Part shown: positions 33,448 through 42,405 of the stretch, one piece after another | How positions within the stretch are numbered: position 1 is the stretch's first letter | Layout: every line of letters begins with the position of its first letter | NCBI GenBank assembly: GCA_009780015.1 | Contig: WRAW01000005.1 | Span: forward strand, 1 to 59,166 | Direction of reading: 5' to 3' | Length of the DNA: 59,166 nt | Source: Defluviitaleaceae bacterium | GTDB taxonomy: Bacteria > Bacillota > Clostridia > Lachnospirales > WRAA01 | Made by a program: the position numbers and the translations under genes | Notes under the pieces: model-generated | The model's input: only the letters and a program-made list of their open reading frames with translations | Told to the model about the DNA's origin: nothing | Databases searched by the model: none

Positions 33448-35244
33448 TCAACTGCTTAACTTCATATCCCTGATGCGCATTTGCACCGACACATTTCCGT
33501 TGTATTCGTCGATCTCAAGCTCATAAAGCAGGTCGAACAAGAGATCTGTCCTGCGTGTGTCTCCCGACATGATCGCCGAGGCCAGCTCCGGCGATAGCCG
33601 ACCCTGCAGCATGTTCCTAAGCGTAGGAACCATTCCGAAGCTAATGCCCTTGACTTTGCGATAACTGCCATTTGGCGCAAGCGTCATGATAACGGTATTC
33701 TTGGCCTCGATAACTCTAAGCTCTTGAAGCTTTTGTCCCCGGCTGCAAAATAGCGGCGCGCGGTTCGACTTGCCAAAAGGCTCAAGCCGCGCGAGCTCCT
33801 CCGCAAGCTCGTATGTAATATCGCCAATTTCAAGCTGGCTGTCATAGCACATCTTTGGCACCAGGTCGTCGCCGGCGAGAGAAAATCCGTCGTTTAAACG
33901 GCTTCGCAGAGCATCCAAGTTGCCGCGATTTATGGAAAGTCCTGCGGCCATCGCGTGCCCGCCGAACCTGATAAACAAATCACGGCACTTGTACAGCTCT
34001 TCAAATATGTTATACCCCTCAATGGAGCGCGCCGATCCCTTCAAACAGTCTTCGGAGTCGGTAATGACAATCGTGGGCTTGTAGTATTTATCCTTAATGC
34101 GCCCGGCGACGATTCCGGCCACGCTCTCGTGTATACTCGGGTCGTATATCACCAGCACGTCGTCATCCGGCAGCCCGCTTGCGCCGATTTGCGCGTCAGC
34201 CGACTCAAACGCCGACAGCGTCAGCCCTCTGCGCGATTCGTTAAGACGGACAAGCCAGTCCGCCAGTTCCCGGGCTTCGTCCAAGTCGTCGGTAGTGAAC
34301 AGGTCTACGGCGTAGCGCGCGTGCTCCAGCCTTCCTGAAGCATTGATGCAAGGCCCTATAATAAAGCCTATCGACGTAGCGTCAATCTCGCGCTGTGTGT
34401 AACCCTTTGCCTCGATCAGCGCGCCCAGGCCGGTGTTAAGCGCCTTATTACGATTAATCGCCAGCAGTCCTCTTTGCACAATCACGCGATTTTCACCGTA
34501 CAGGTCAACAATATCGCATATCGTAGCGATCATGGCCAGCGCAAGCGCCTCCTCCGCGAAACCGCGCTCATCCTGAAACGGCCTGCCCACATACTCATGC
34601 AGCGCCTTGGAGAACTTATAAGCCAGCCCCCCCGCGCACAGCGACTTGAACGGATAAGCGCAGTCGGCCTGCTTGGGGTCGATTATGGCGTCGGCATCCG
34701 GTACAATATCGCTGCGCGCGCCTGTGTCGTCCTCCACAAATCCCGGCTCGTGATGGTCGATCACAACGACCTTCATACCCCGCTTCCTGGCCTCGGCAAT
34801 CTCGTCCTGCGCGGCGACTCCGTTGTCGCACGTAATAATCAGGTCTACTCTCGACCCTGATATACCCTCGACAGCCGTCATGTTCAGGCCGTAGCCTTCT
34901 TCGACGCGCTCGGGTATGTAATAACGTACATCCGCGCCAAGCCGGCTCAACGTCTTGAACAGTATGACGGTCGACATAACCCCGTCCGCGTCATAGTCCC
35001 CATATATGACTATCTTCTCGCAGCGCGCGATACTTTGCGCCACGACCTCAAGAGCTTCCTTCATGCCCTTCATCTCAAGAGCGTCATGCATGTCGGCAAA
35101 GCTTGGATTCAAAAAACGCAACGCCGTATTCTTGGTGCGTATGCCGCGGTTTACCATCACCTGCGCCATTGTCTTCGATATCTTGAGCGTCTGTGACATC
35201 AGCTCGATATTGGCAGCCTCCTGCCTCAACACCCATTTCGTCAT
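33448..35244 (-). CDS. recJ: Single-stranded-DNA-specific exonuclease RecJ
   Basis: 598 residues. DHH phosphoesterase motifs: VIYGDYDADGVMS, TCDNGVAAQDEI, VVIDHHEPG and later CINASGRLEHARYA, then DHHA1 with FGGHAMAAGLS. The 5'-3' exonuclease acts in recombination and mismatch repair. It is the shorter form; the extra C-terminal region of Bacillus RecJ is missing. AAGGGTGAT precedes the ATG and a good promoter lies just upstream. Confidence 0.94.
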   Translation of the reverse strand: MTKWVLRQEAANIELMSQTLKISKTMAQVMVNRGIRTKNTALRFLNPSFADMHDALEMKGMKEALEVVAQSIARCEKIVIYGDYDADGVMSTVILFKTLSRLGADVRYYIPERVEEGYGLNMTAVEGISGSRVDLIITCDNGVAAQDEIAEARKRGMKVVVIDHHEPGFVEDDTGARSDIVPDADAIIDPKQADCAYPFKSLCAGGLAYKFSKALHEYVGRPFQDERGFAEEALALAMIATICDIVDLYGENRVIVQRGLLAINRNKALNTGLGALIEAKGYTQREIDATSIGFIIGPCINASGRLEHARYAVDLFTTDDLDEARELADWLVRLNESRRGLTLSAFESADAQIGASGLPDDDVLVIYDPSIHESVAGIVAGRIKDKYYKPTIVITDSEDCLKGSARSIEGYNIFEELYKCRDLFIRFGGHAMAAGLSINRGNLDALRSRLNDGFSLAGDDLVPKMCYDSQLEIGDITYELAEELARLEPFGKSNRAPLFCSRGQKLQELRVIEAKNTVIMTLAPNGSYRKVKGISFGMVPTLRNMLQGRLSPELASAIMSGDTRRTDLLFDLLYELEIDEYNGNVSVQMRIRDMKLSS

Positions 35245-35283
35245 GCAATCACCCTTGCTCAGCGTCTCATTTGTAATCGACTA

Positions 35284-35313
35284 ATTATATCGCAAAACCA
35301 AACCAAACGTCAA
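35284..35313 (-). promoter_or_regulatory. Promoter of the recJ-apt-prs-ispF run
   Basis: On the minus strand TTGACG (35313-35308), an 18-bp spacer and TATAAT (35289-35284), about 40 bp before the recJ ATG. Confidence 0.8.
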
Positions 35314-35325
35314 GGATATTATGAA

Positions 35326-35350
35326 GCCCGAAGCGGCCTACGCTTCGGGC
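35326..35350. terminator. Hairpin behind the 42-residue protein gene
   Basis: GCCCGAAGCG and CGCTTCGGGC form a perfect 10-bp stem with a 5-nt loop, 6 bp downstream of the small gene's stop on the minus strand. The U tract is weak, but position fits a terminator separating it from the recJ promoter. Confidence 0.65.
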
Positions 35351-35356
35351 GTATAT

Positions 35357-35485
35357 TTAGTTCTTTTCCTTGCCCTGTATCTCAGGTACGGTCGGCGCGT
35401 CATTCTTGGGCGTGTGCGTCTTGTGGTTGCTTTCGGTTCCGTGGGGTTCCTTTGGGTCGGGTCTTCTCATTCCCTTTTTCGCCAA
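35357..35485 (-). CDS. Small conserved-looking basic protein (42 residues)
   Basis: Starts at a TTG (35485) preceded by GAGGTGAT, giving (M)AKKGMRRPDPKEPHGTES and ending TVPEIQGKEKN. Strongly hydrophilic, Pro/Lys/His-rich, no membrane span. The good ribosome site, sense-like codon use and the hairpin right behind the stop argue for a real gene. I recall similar short Lys/Pro proteins with a VPEIQGK end in clostridial genomes but can assign no function. Confidence 0.7.
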   Translation of the reverse strand: MAKKGMRRPDPKEPHGTESNHKTHTPKNDAPTVPEIQGKEKN

Positions 35486-35501
35486 GTTTATCACCTCGAA
35501 G

Positions 35502-35586
35502 CTATAGTAATACGCCTCTCAATAAGTAACACTCGTCGGGGTAAGCACCCTTGCTTTGTTACCGTTTCGAGGTCATATTACTATAG
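35502..35586. repeat. 85-bp inverted-repeat element before ogt's end
   Basis: CTATAGTAATACGCCTC (35502) and its imperfect complement GAGGTCATATTACTATAG (35569-35586) bracket a core with a second GTAAC / GTTAC pairing. No coding capacity. It lies between the 42-residue gene and ogt and resembles a MITE; no second copy is in the window. Confidence 0.65.
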
Positions 35587-35607
35587 TTTGCGCGTATAGC
35601 CGGGATT

Positions 35608-36120
35608 TTATGCCCGTGGGCTTGGTTTGCGAAGCGAAAAGCCTTCGTGCTCCAGAAGCCACTCTTTACGCCAGACTTCGCCGCCATATCCGCACAGGGA
35701 GCCATTTGCGGCGATGACCCTATGGCACGGGATGATAATGCTGATGGGGTTGTTGTGGTTTGCTCCGCCTACCGCGCGCGAGGCCTTTGGGTTGCCGACG
35801 CGGCGCGCAAGCTCGGCGTAAGAAATCGCCTCGCCGTATGAAATGCGCGAAAGCTCTCCCCAGACCTTCTCTCGAAACGGTGTACCCTCCGGCATAATCG
35901 GCACATCGAACATCTTGCGCGTTCCGCTGAAATATTCATCGAGTTCACGCGCGCACTGTACTATGATTGGGTCGTCGGTTACCTCTGCCGCTCGGGGAAG
36001 CGATTTCGCAGTTTCACCGTTTGGAAAATCCAAGCGTTTAAGCGCCTTGCTGCCGTCGGCGCGCACACCGGACTCGATCATTAGCGCGCCTATCTGTGAT
36101 GATTCGTAAACTGCCTGCAT
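35608..36120 (-). CDS. ogt: Methylated-DNA--protein-cysteine methyltransferase
   Basis: 170 residues. The active-site motif IIIPCHRVIAANGSLCGYGG and the DNA-binding helix EAISYAELARRVGNPKASRAVG are intact. It removes O6-methyl groups from guanine by a single-turnover transfer to the Cys in PCHR. Last gene of the long run that includes tldD and pmbA; two bases separate it from pmbA. Confidence 0.95.
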   Translation of the reverse strand: MQAVYESSQIGALMIESGVRADGSKALKRLDFPNGETAKSLPRAAEVTDDPIIVQCARELDEYFSGTRKMFDVPIMPEGTPFREKVWGELSRISYGEAISYAELARRVGNPKASRAVGGANHNNPISIIIPCHRVIAANGSLCGYGGEVWRKEWLLEHEGFSLRKPSPRA

Positions 36121-36122
36121 AA

Positions 36123-37481
36123 CTACACCCCCGATATATTTAGTTTGCCCGCGTACACGCTGGGTGAACCGAATGTACCGTCGCCGCTTGGCGTATCGAA
36201 GCGAAGATCGCTGCCGACCTGTACTATATCCCTTATCATTTCGTAAAAGTTGCCTGACACGACCATCTGATCTACGGGAGAACCGATCTTTCCGCCAATG
36301 ATCTCGAAACCGCCGGCCGACAGCGAAAAGTCGCCTGTCACGGCGTTGACCCCGGCGTGAAGACCTTCCAGTTTGGTGATGAGTATACCGTCGCCGGCCA
36401 TATCCAGTATCTGGTCGAAGCTGACTCGCGAAGGTTGAACAGCAAATAGTCCGCAGCCTGTGGTAATAGGGCCCGTCAAGCCGCGCTTGAAGCCGTTTCC
36501 GGTGGAGTCTACGCCGTCCTTTTCAGCCGACTTGAGGTTGTACAAAAATGTCTTGAGGACGCCGTTTTCGATCACAGCCTTGTTCTTGGCGGCTACACCT
36601 TCCGAGTCGAAAGGCTTGGAACCCACGCACCCATCTATGTAGCCGTCATCTCTAAGCGTCAGTACGTCGCTTGCGATTTTCTGCCCCAGCTTGCCCCCCA
36701 GCAGCGAAAATCCTTTCTGCACATCTTCAGCGAAAAAGTTGGACGCGAACGACGCGAATATGTCTGCCGCAGTCTCGTTGTTGAATACGACCTCTGTGTT
36801 AGCGGTAGCCGCCTTGGACGCGCCAAGCTGCGCCAGGCCCTTCTCGACGGCAGTCCTTGCCACATTATCAGGGCTGAAGCTTTCCAAGTCGCTTCCGGCC
36901 CAGCTCTCAAAGCCGACCTTAGGCTCTCCGCCTTCCGATTGTACACGCACCATCGCTACGGCGAACGCACCGTTTGATCTGTGAGAAACGTCAAGGCCAA
37001 GACTGTTGGCGATCACGATTTCGCCCTCAAATGTGCCCATCACCGCTAAATCGACGGACACAACACGCTTGTCGTACTCCAGCGCGGCCGTCTCAAGGTG
37101 CTTTGCCAGCGCGCATTTTTCAGATGTCTCGGCTGCGCTCAGCTTCTCGTTGAACGAGTTTACAACAGGATACTCCGCGTCTCCGGCGTAAAGCGGCTCC
37201 GTGTCCTTGTCCTCTATGACGGCGGCGTTGGCCCTTGCCGCATCCAGCAGATATTCTATAGAATCCTCCGCGACTTTTTCCGTAGAGGCATATCCCATTT
37301 TGCCTCCGTACGTTCCTCGAAAGGAAACGCCGCTACTGTGAGCGCTCTTGAATTCTTCGATCTCGCCGCCAAACACCTTTACCTGGAAGCTGTCGGTACT
37401 TGGAGCGTACATCTCGAAGCTGTCGAACCCGGCGCCCCGCGCCTTTTCAAACAAGAGCGACTTAAAATCCTGTATGTTCAT
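36123..37481 (-). CDS. pmbA: PmbA/TldE-type metalloprotease subunit
   Basis: 452 residues from the ATG at 37481, which overlaps the tldD stop (TGATG) and has GGAGGG upstream. The layout (FDSFEMYAPSTDSFQVKVFG, VVFNNETAADIFASFASNFF, RGLTGPITTGCGLF, the C-terminal QMVVSGNFYEMI) is that of the PmbA partner, which lacks the HExxxH zinc site. With TldD it forms a heterodimer that degrades unfolded or modified peptides, such as microcin B17 precursors and CcdA in E. coli. Confidence 0.93.
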   Translation of the reverse strand: MNIQDFKSLLFEKARGAGFDSFEMYAPSTDSFQVKVFGGEIEEFKSAHSSGVSFRGTYGGKMGYASTEKVAEDSIEYLLDAARANAAVIEDKDTEPLYAGDAEYPVVNSFNEKLSAAETSEKCALAKHLETAALEYDKRVVSVDLAVMGTFEGEIVIANSLGLDVSHRSNGAFAVAMVRVQSEGGEPKVGFESWAGSDLESFSPDNVARTAVEKGLAQLGASKAATANTEVVFNNETAADIFASFASNFFAEDVQKGFSLLGGKLGQKIASDVLTLRDDGYIDGCVGSKPFDSEGVAAKNKAVIENGVLKTFLYNLKSAEKDGVDSTGNGFKRGLTGPITTGCGLFAVQPSRVSFDQILDMAGDGILITKLEGLHAGVNAVTGDFSLSAGGFEIIGGKIGSPVDQMVVSGNFYEMIRDIVQVGSDLRFDTPSGDGTFGSPSVYAGKLNISGV

Positions 37482-38869
37482 CACTTCCGCCCTCCTACCG
37501 TCATCTTGCTTACGCGCAGCCTTGGCTGTCCTAGATCTGTCGGCACGCTGCCGCTCAACGAACCGCACATTCCTCCGGCTCGGCTCAATGTCAGGTTGTC
37601 GGCCACCATGTCGATATCCATTAAAACTTCGTGCCCCTTGCCTATCAGCGTAGCGCCCCGGGCGGGCTCGGCAATCTTGCCGTTTCGTATCATGTAACCC
37701 TCCTGCACGGCGAAGTTGAATTCCCCGGTGGTTGGCATAACCGATCCGCCGCCCATCTTCTTGGCGTAAAAACCATATTCCGTAGCGGCGATTACCTGCT
37801 CCGGCGTGTGCTTGCCGGCCGCGATGTATGTATTATTCATCCGCGACGTGGGCGCAAACTTGTAAGACTCTCGACGGCACGACCCTGTGCTTGGCAAGCC
37901 CATCTTGAGCCCGGCCAGCCTGTCCAGCAAATACGACTTTAAAACTCCGTCCTCAATAAGCACATTGCGGCGTGTTGGCGTGCCCTCGTCATCAATATTG
38001 AGAGAGCCCCATGCGCCTGGAATGGTTCCGTCGTCAATAGCCGTCACTATTTCCGAGGCCACGCGCTGACCCAGTTTGCCCGCAAAGTTCGAGGCGCCCT
38101 TTGAGACGAACGTACCTTCCAGGCTGTGTCCGCAAGCCTCGTGGAATATCACGCCGCCAAACGCGTTTTCCAGCACTACCGGCATCTCACCGCCGGGCGC
38201 GAAGTCGGCTCTAAGCATCGTAACGGCGGACTCGGCGGTTTTGCGGCCAAACTCGGCTATGTCCCGGTCGTCGAACAGCTCAAAGCCTTTCATAGCGCTC
38301 AGCCCGTCGCGTCCCGTCTGCTTTTCGCCTCCGTCGGAGGCCACGGACTGAACCCCAATATGCGTGTAAATCCGCTGATCCTCAACCCACAGCCCGTCGG
38401 AATTGATTATCAGTACATCCTGTGTGACGTCGCGGTAGCTGTTGCTGGTCTGCGTCACGAGCTTGTCGTAAGCGGTCGCCGCATCGTGAGCCTGTCGCAA
38501 AAGCAGGGCTACGTCGGTCTTGCTGACATCAGACGGAAGCTTGAGAATCTTGTGATTATTAGCAACCGCGACCGGCGCGAACGGGCGCAGCGATCCGCTC
38601 TCCCCTGCGGCAATAGCGCCGGCGGCAGCCTGGGCAAGCTTCATAAGCCCCTTCTCCGTAACGTCATTGCCGTAGGCGTACACAGCGTTGTACCCATGAA
38701 ACACCCTGAGGCCGCACCCGAAAATCGTTCCCGACACTGACTTCTCAAGAACGCCGTTGACCATTACCAGGCTGTTGCCAAGGGTGTTTTCAATAAAGAG
38801 CTCGGCGAAGCTTCCGCCTGTCGACATTGCCTTTACCAGCACCCGTTCCGCCGTATCCTTGTTAATCAT
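37481..38869 (-). CDS. tldD: TldD-type zinc metalloprotease subunit
   Basis: 462 residues from the ATG at 38869 (GGAGG upstream), overlapping the stop of the GH26-like gene by one base. The zinc motif HEACGH, then EGTFVSKGASNFAGKLG, and MCGSLSGSVPTDLGQP near the end are typical. It carries the active site of the TldD/PmbA protease. Neither a RiPP precursor nor a toxin gene is adjacent, so the natural substrate here is open. Confidence 0.94.
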   Translation of the reverse strand: MINKDTAERVLVKAMSTGGSFAELFIENTLGNSLVMVNGVLEKSVSGTIFGCGLRVFHGYNAVYAYGNDVTEKGLMKLAQAAAGAIAAGESGSLRPFAPVAVANNHKILKLPSDVSKTDVALLLRQAHDAATAYDKLVTQTSNSYRDVTQDVLIINSDGLWVEDQRIYTHIGVQSVASDGGEKQTGRDGLSAMKGFELFDDRDIAEFGRKTAESAVTMLRADFAPGGEMPVVLENAFGGVIFHEACGHSLEGTFVSKGASNFAGKLGQRVASEIVTAIDDGTIPGAWGSLNIDDEGTPTRRNVLIEDGVLKSYLLDRLAGLKMGLPSTGSCRRESYKFAPTSRMNNTYIAAGKHTPEQVIAATEYGFYAKKMGGGSVMPTTGEFNFAVQEGYMIRNGKIAEPARGATLIGKGHEVLMDIDMVADNLTLSRAGGMCGSLSGSVPTDLGQPRLRVSKMTVGGRK

Positions 38870-40191
38870 TACACTCCTCCTGTCCCTACTGTCACTGCTC
38901 CTGTCGGTACAATTGTTATATGACTTCCGTGCGCCTGCAAAACCCACTCGTTGCTCTGCACAAAAGGTGCGAACGGATAAAACCGCGCGCCGTTCCGCGC
39001 CCTCGAGCGTCCGCGGAGGCGGTTCCTTGATATCCTCAGTTCATCCAGCAATGCCTGCTCGCTGACGTAGTAGACGCCGCCGACCCTAAGCGCGCCGTGA
39101 CGCGAACGCATCAGTCCGCCGCCGGACAAATCTTCGCCCGTAACGGCCACCGCGTTTACTACGCTCGGGTGGGACGCCAATTCCCTGTATACTGATCTTA
39201 ACACATCGTCGTCGGTAATTAAATAGTTATCTCGAATATTTTGACCACGATTCAGCGAAATTTCATTAAAATTCATGTAGATGATTCCCTTGATGCGCGG
39301 ATAGTCCGCGAGAAGGGCACTGTACACGCGCTCCAGCTCAGCGGCGGCCAGACGCGGACGGTGGATGAAGTCGTGGCAGCTTTGACGGCTTATGCCCAGT
39401 GACACAAACATGGGCTTGCGCTCTTGGAACGCGAAGTACACCTCGTCAATGGCCGCAAGCATGTCACCCTCAAACGGCCGTTCCGGCGACATCGAAGCCA
39501 TGGCGCGCACACCCACCCAGTCGACATGTTCGTCGCCCGGATAGAAGTCCTCGGCGATTTCAGCGTCGGCGGCGTCCACGGCATATACGAACGCCACATG
39601 AGGGGCATGCCTGCGAAACAGCTCACGCACCCGCACAAATCGCGCTATATAGGCCGCAGCGTCCTCACCACGCTCGGGCTTTGGCGGCTGCACAAACACC
39701 GGTGAGAAATAATATCCGAACTCACGGGCAAGCTCCTCCGCAAGCTCCATAAATTCTTCATCATCTCGGACTTCGCCGCGTTCCAGCACAAAAAACGGCG
39801 CTCTCCCTCTGACGGCGCTGTCAAACACAAATTCATCAGGGAAACCGCCCGTAATATCGAGATGATACTTATAAATACTATGCCTGCCCATCATCTGCTC
39901 AAATCGGGTAATGTCGCCGTTTACCACGCCGTCGGACAGAATGTAGGCACCAAGATACACACCATGAGGCGGCTCGAAAAGCGATAGCTCAACGGACGTA
40001 TCTACGTAAAAGAGCGAGATTTCCTCGTAACGCGGCGCACTAAACACTTCGGAATAAGGCTGATCTCGTTGGGCATATTCAACGGCGGCCTGGTGCAAAC
40101 GCCAGTTTTCACGCGCTATATCCGCGGTGCTTTGCGCAAACGCCAATAAAATCGCTATTCCGACAACCCGGCGAAGTATTTTGTGTTTCAC
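38869..40191 (-). CDS. GH26-like (beta/alpha)8 protein, probably catalytically altered
   Basis: 440 residues from a GTG at 40191 (AAGGAG upstream). The N-terminus has a hydrophobic segment (VVGIAILLAFAQSTA), a signal peptide or anchor. The fold markers FEPPHGVYLGAYILSDGV, FEQMMGRHSIYKYHLDI, FYPGDEHVDWVGVRAMASM and RKPMFVSLG are those of GH26 mannanase-like proteins. The catalytic acid/base Glu, normally in an (H)EMNG motif, is not found (the region reads VFVQPPKPERGE), and the nucleophile strand reads FVSLG rather than an E-x-G. It may therefore bind rather than cleave sugar. Translational coupling to tldD is unusual. Confidence 0.65.
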   Translation of the reverse strand: MKHKILRRVVGIAILLAFAQSTADIARENWRLHQAAVEYAQRDQPYSEVFSAPRYEEISLFYVDTSVELSLFEPPHGVYLGAYILSDGVVNGDITRFEQMMGRHSIYKYHLDITGGFPDEFVFDSAVRGRAPFFVLERGEVRDDEEFMELAEELAREFGYYFSPVFVQPPKPERGEDAAAYIARFVRVRELFRRHAPHVAFVYAVDAADAEIAEDFYPGDEHVDWVGVRAMASMSPERPFEGDMLAAIDEVYFAFQERKPMFVSLGISRQSCHDFIHRPRLAAAELERVYSALLADYPRIKGIIYMNFNEISLNRGQNIRDNYLITDDDVLRSVYRELASHPSVVNAVAVTGEDLSGGGLMRSRHGALRVGGVYYVSEQALLDELRISRNRLRGRSRARNGARFYPFAPFVQSNEWVLQAHGSHITIVPTGAVTVGTGGV

Positions 40192-40212
40192 GTCAGTACT
40201 CCTTCAACCTAG

Positions 40213-40752
40213 TTAGATACGCTTCCCTCTCTGCAGGTACGTGCTGAGCGGTTCCAGATAATGCACCATCGCTCCGCTCTTGCCGTGAGCCACCAGTTCT
40301 TCGTCGAAGGCAGACAGCGGGATCGACTTTCGCCCGCCCCCCTGAGCCCGAGACCAACAACTGTACAACTGATCGAACGGCAGAAGAAATACCCTGTCGG
40401 CAATCGCGAAGCGCACCAGCAGGAACGCCACGCCGTCCTGCCGTTGGAAATCACGCATAAACTCGATCTGATGCTCGTGGATGTTCTGTAGCGGCAGGCT
40501 CTTCCGGGTCGTCTCCTTTGCGTCGAACGCCACGGGTATGCCTTGTACGGCGCCTATGTAGTCGACGGTAGACTTCTTCTCGAAGTACGCGACCTCGATT
40601 GCGCGCGTGGACTTATTCAGCCGCACGGGGGTAATCGGAGTCGGAACCTTTTGGATTATCGCCAGCCCCTTGGCGCGATAAGCGTCATTAGTCAGATTTA
40701 CCATCTCTTCAAATGTACTGCCGCGCAACCCGCGGGTGTTCCAGTAGCCCAT
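40213..40752 (-). CDS. recU: Holliday junction resolvase RecU
   Basis: 179 residues. TRGLRGSTFEEMVNLTND, VPTPITPVRLN, STVDYIGAVQGIPVAFDAKE and LQNIHEHQIEFM are the RecU motifs, including the acidic residues and KET lysine of the nuclease site. It cuts four-way junctions, a Firmicute counterpart of RuvC. GGAG precedes the ATG; 13 bp separate it from queG. Confidence 0.94.
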   Translation of the reverse strand: MGYWNTRGLRGSTFEEMVNLTNDAYRAKGLAIIQKVPTPITPVRLNKSTRAIEVAYFEKKSTVDYIGAVQGIPVAFDAKETTRKSLPLQNIHEHQIEFMRDFQRQDGVAFLLVRFAIADRVFLLPFDQLYSCWSRAQGGGRKSIPLSAFDEELVAHGKSGAMVHYLEPLSTYLQRGKRI

Positions 40753-40765
40753 CAGGGATTATCTC

Positions 40766-41668
40766 CTATACTTGCGAATTATATACCAGGCTGCTTAGGG
40801 CATTGCGCCGGATAATGCCCGGCCCGCGCCACGCCGCCTCGGTGTGACCATATCTCCGCGTGAACTCGGCGTCGTCCATCTCGATAAGCCGCGCTAAGTC
40901 AGGGGCTACGGATTCGATGTCATCAACGTCCCCCCGCGTCTTACCCTCGTTGCACGGGCAAACCTGCTGGCAAACATCGCAGCCATAGACATATGAACCC
41001 ATGATACGCGCTTCATCAGGCGAAAGATCACCCTTCTTCTGCGTTATATATGAGACGCATCGCCGCCAGTCAAGCGGCGCGCCATTGACGAGCGCGCCTC
41101 CCGGGCAATGTGCGACACAAGCTCCGCAGTCAACGCACGGCGCAAATTCCGGCGGACTTGGCTCATCCGCCTCTATCACGGCGTCAACCATCAGAAGCCC
41201 GATATTAAAATACGAGCCCAGCACAGGCGATATCAACTGATGGTTCCGCCCATAAGAACCAAGCCCGGCGCGGCGCGCGACTTCACGCTCCACGAGCGGG
41301 CCCGTGTCGACTTGTACTTTGTACCGGAAACCGGTATAACGGCTGAGACGGCTTGCAAGCTCCTCAAGTATCCCCCTCAGCGTCACATGATAGTCACGTG
41401 AAGCGCACGCCACGGACTGTATGCCCCGCAGCCGGCCGTCGTCAACGCGCAAAAAACTCTTCGCGTAGCTTGACCCCAGCGCGATAATGCTCTTGCAACC
41501 CGGAAAAACGAGCTCCGGCGCGACCCTTGCCGCAATGTCGCGTGAAACAAACGGCGTACCCGCCTCTTCCAGCGTTTTGCGGATTCCCGTAAGTTCACGC
41601 GAGTCGCTCACCCCGGCAATACAGCCGTTTTCTTGGGCAAATTCCGCGATAATATCCCGCAGGCTCAC
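40766..41668 (-). CDS. queG: Epoxyqueuosine reductase QueG
   Basis: 300 residues from a GTG at 41668 overlapping the nucleotidyltransferase stop (GTGA). Two [4Fe-4S] sets are visible: CVDCGACVAHCPG and CDVCQQVCPC. The upstream cobalamin-binding region includes SIIALGSSYAK. It reduces epoxyqueuosine to queuosine in tRNA using cobalamin. The fused ECF system at the right end could supply cobalamin, but this is only a possibility. Slightly shorter than E. coli QueG (379). Confidence 0.92.
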   Translation of the reverse strand: MSLRDIIAEFAQENGCIAGVSDSRELTGIRKTLEEAGTPFVSRDIAARVAPELVFPGCKSIIALGSSYAKSFLRVDDGRLRGIQSVACASRDYHVTLRGILEELASRLSRYTGFRYKVQVDTGPLVEREVARRAGLGSYGRNHQLISPVLGSYFNIGLLMVDAVIEADEPSPPEFAPCVDCGACVAHCPGGALVNGAPLDWRRCVSYITQKKGDLSPDEARIMGSYVYGCDVCQQVCPCNEGKTRGDVDDIESVAPDLARLIEMDDAEFTRRYGHTEAAWRGPGIIRRNALSSLVYNSQV

Positions 41669-42405
41669 TGTTTCCCAGCCATCAGTTCGTTCACGTAGTC
41701 GAGAGACTGCTTCGTACCGATATCGTAAATTTCGCCGTTTATACGGTAAGCGTATACTTCGGCAATCTTGTAAAGCCACTGCACGAAATATCCAGGCGCG
41801 TCGGGCTTGTTACCCTCGTCCAGATACCTGGCGAAGAGCGCCACAGTCTCACGCGTGTATATGTACGCGGCGAATATAGCGGTGCTGCTTTCGGGCTGCG
41901 ACGGCTTTTCGACAAGGTTGTGAATCCTTCCGTCGCCGTCCAGCTTTGCCACGGCGAATGACTTGAGCTGCTCGATATCCGCAACCTCTTTCGCGATTAC
42001 GCAATCCTTACCGGTGCTCCTGTAATACGCCTCAAAGTCACGCAGGTCAAACGTGAAGAAGTTATCCCCGGCGATTATCAGCACGTCCTCGTCGATGCTT
42101 TCCGTCTCGATTGCAAATTGAATGTCGCCGATAGCTCCCAGGCGCGTTTCTTCGGACGCAGTCATGTCGTCGAGTATTTTCACAGGCCTGGCGTAATCAA
42201 GGCCTTTCTGCCAGCTCATAAAGTGTTCGGCAAATTTGTGATTTGTCACCACAATTATTTCGGAAATGGCGTCGATTCGCACCATCTGCTCCACAATATG
42301 ATTAATTATCGGCTTACCGGCGATCTCCAGCAATGCCTTGGGGCGGTCAAGCGTAAGCGGATAGAGTCTTGTCGCGTAGCCCGCCGCCAGAATTATACCC
42401 TTCAC
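41665..42405 (-). CDS. Sugar-phosphate / phosphocholine-type nucleotidyltransferase
   Basis: 246 residues. The NTP-transferase signature KGIILAAGYATRLYPLTLDR with PKALLEIAGKPII, the metal site IIAGDNFF and VEKPSQP are present. The short length without a left-handed helix domain resembles LicC-type cytidylyltransferases and small glucose-1-phosphate enzymes. The activated product is likely a cell-surface sugar or alcohol, but no partner gene is near. The GTG start overlaps the previous small gene by four bases. Confidence 0.8.
   Translation of the reverse strand: MKGIILAAGYATRLYPLTLDRPKALLEIAGKPIINHIVEQMVRIDAISEIIVVTNHKFAEHFMSWQKGLDYARPVKILDDMTASEETRLGAIGDIQFAIETESIDEDVLIIAGDNFFTFDLRDFEAYYRSTGKDCVIAKEVADIEQLKSFAVAKLDGDGRIHNLVEKPSQPESSTAIFAAYIYTRETVALFARYLDEGNKPDAPGYFVQWLYKIAEVYAYRINGEIYDIGTKQSLDYVNELMAGKQ

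Noticed and set aside
37481-38869. RiPP/microcin biosynthesis cluster around tldD/pmbA
   Set aside because: No precursor peptide, cyclodehydratase, radical SAM maturase or exporter gene is present nearby; tldD/pmbA are also common housekeeping genes.
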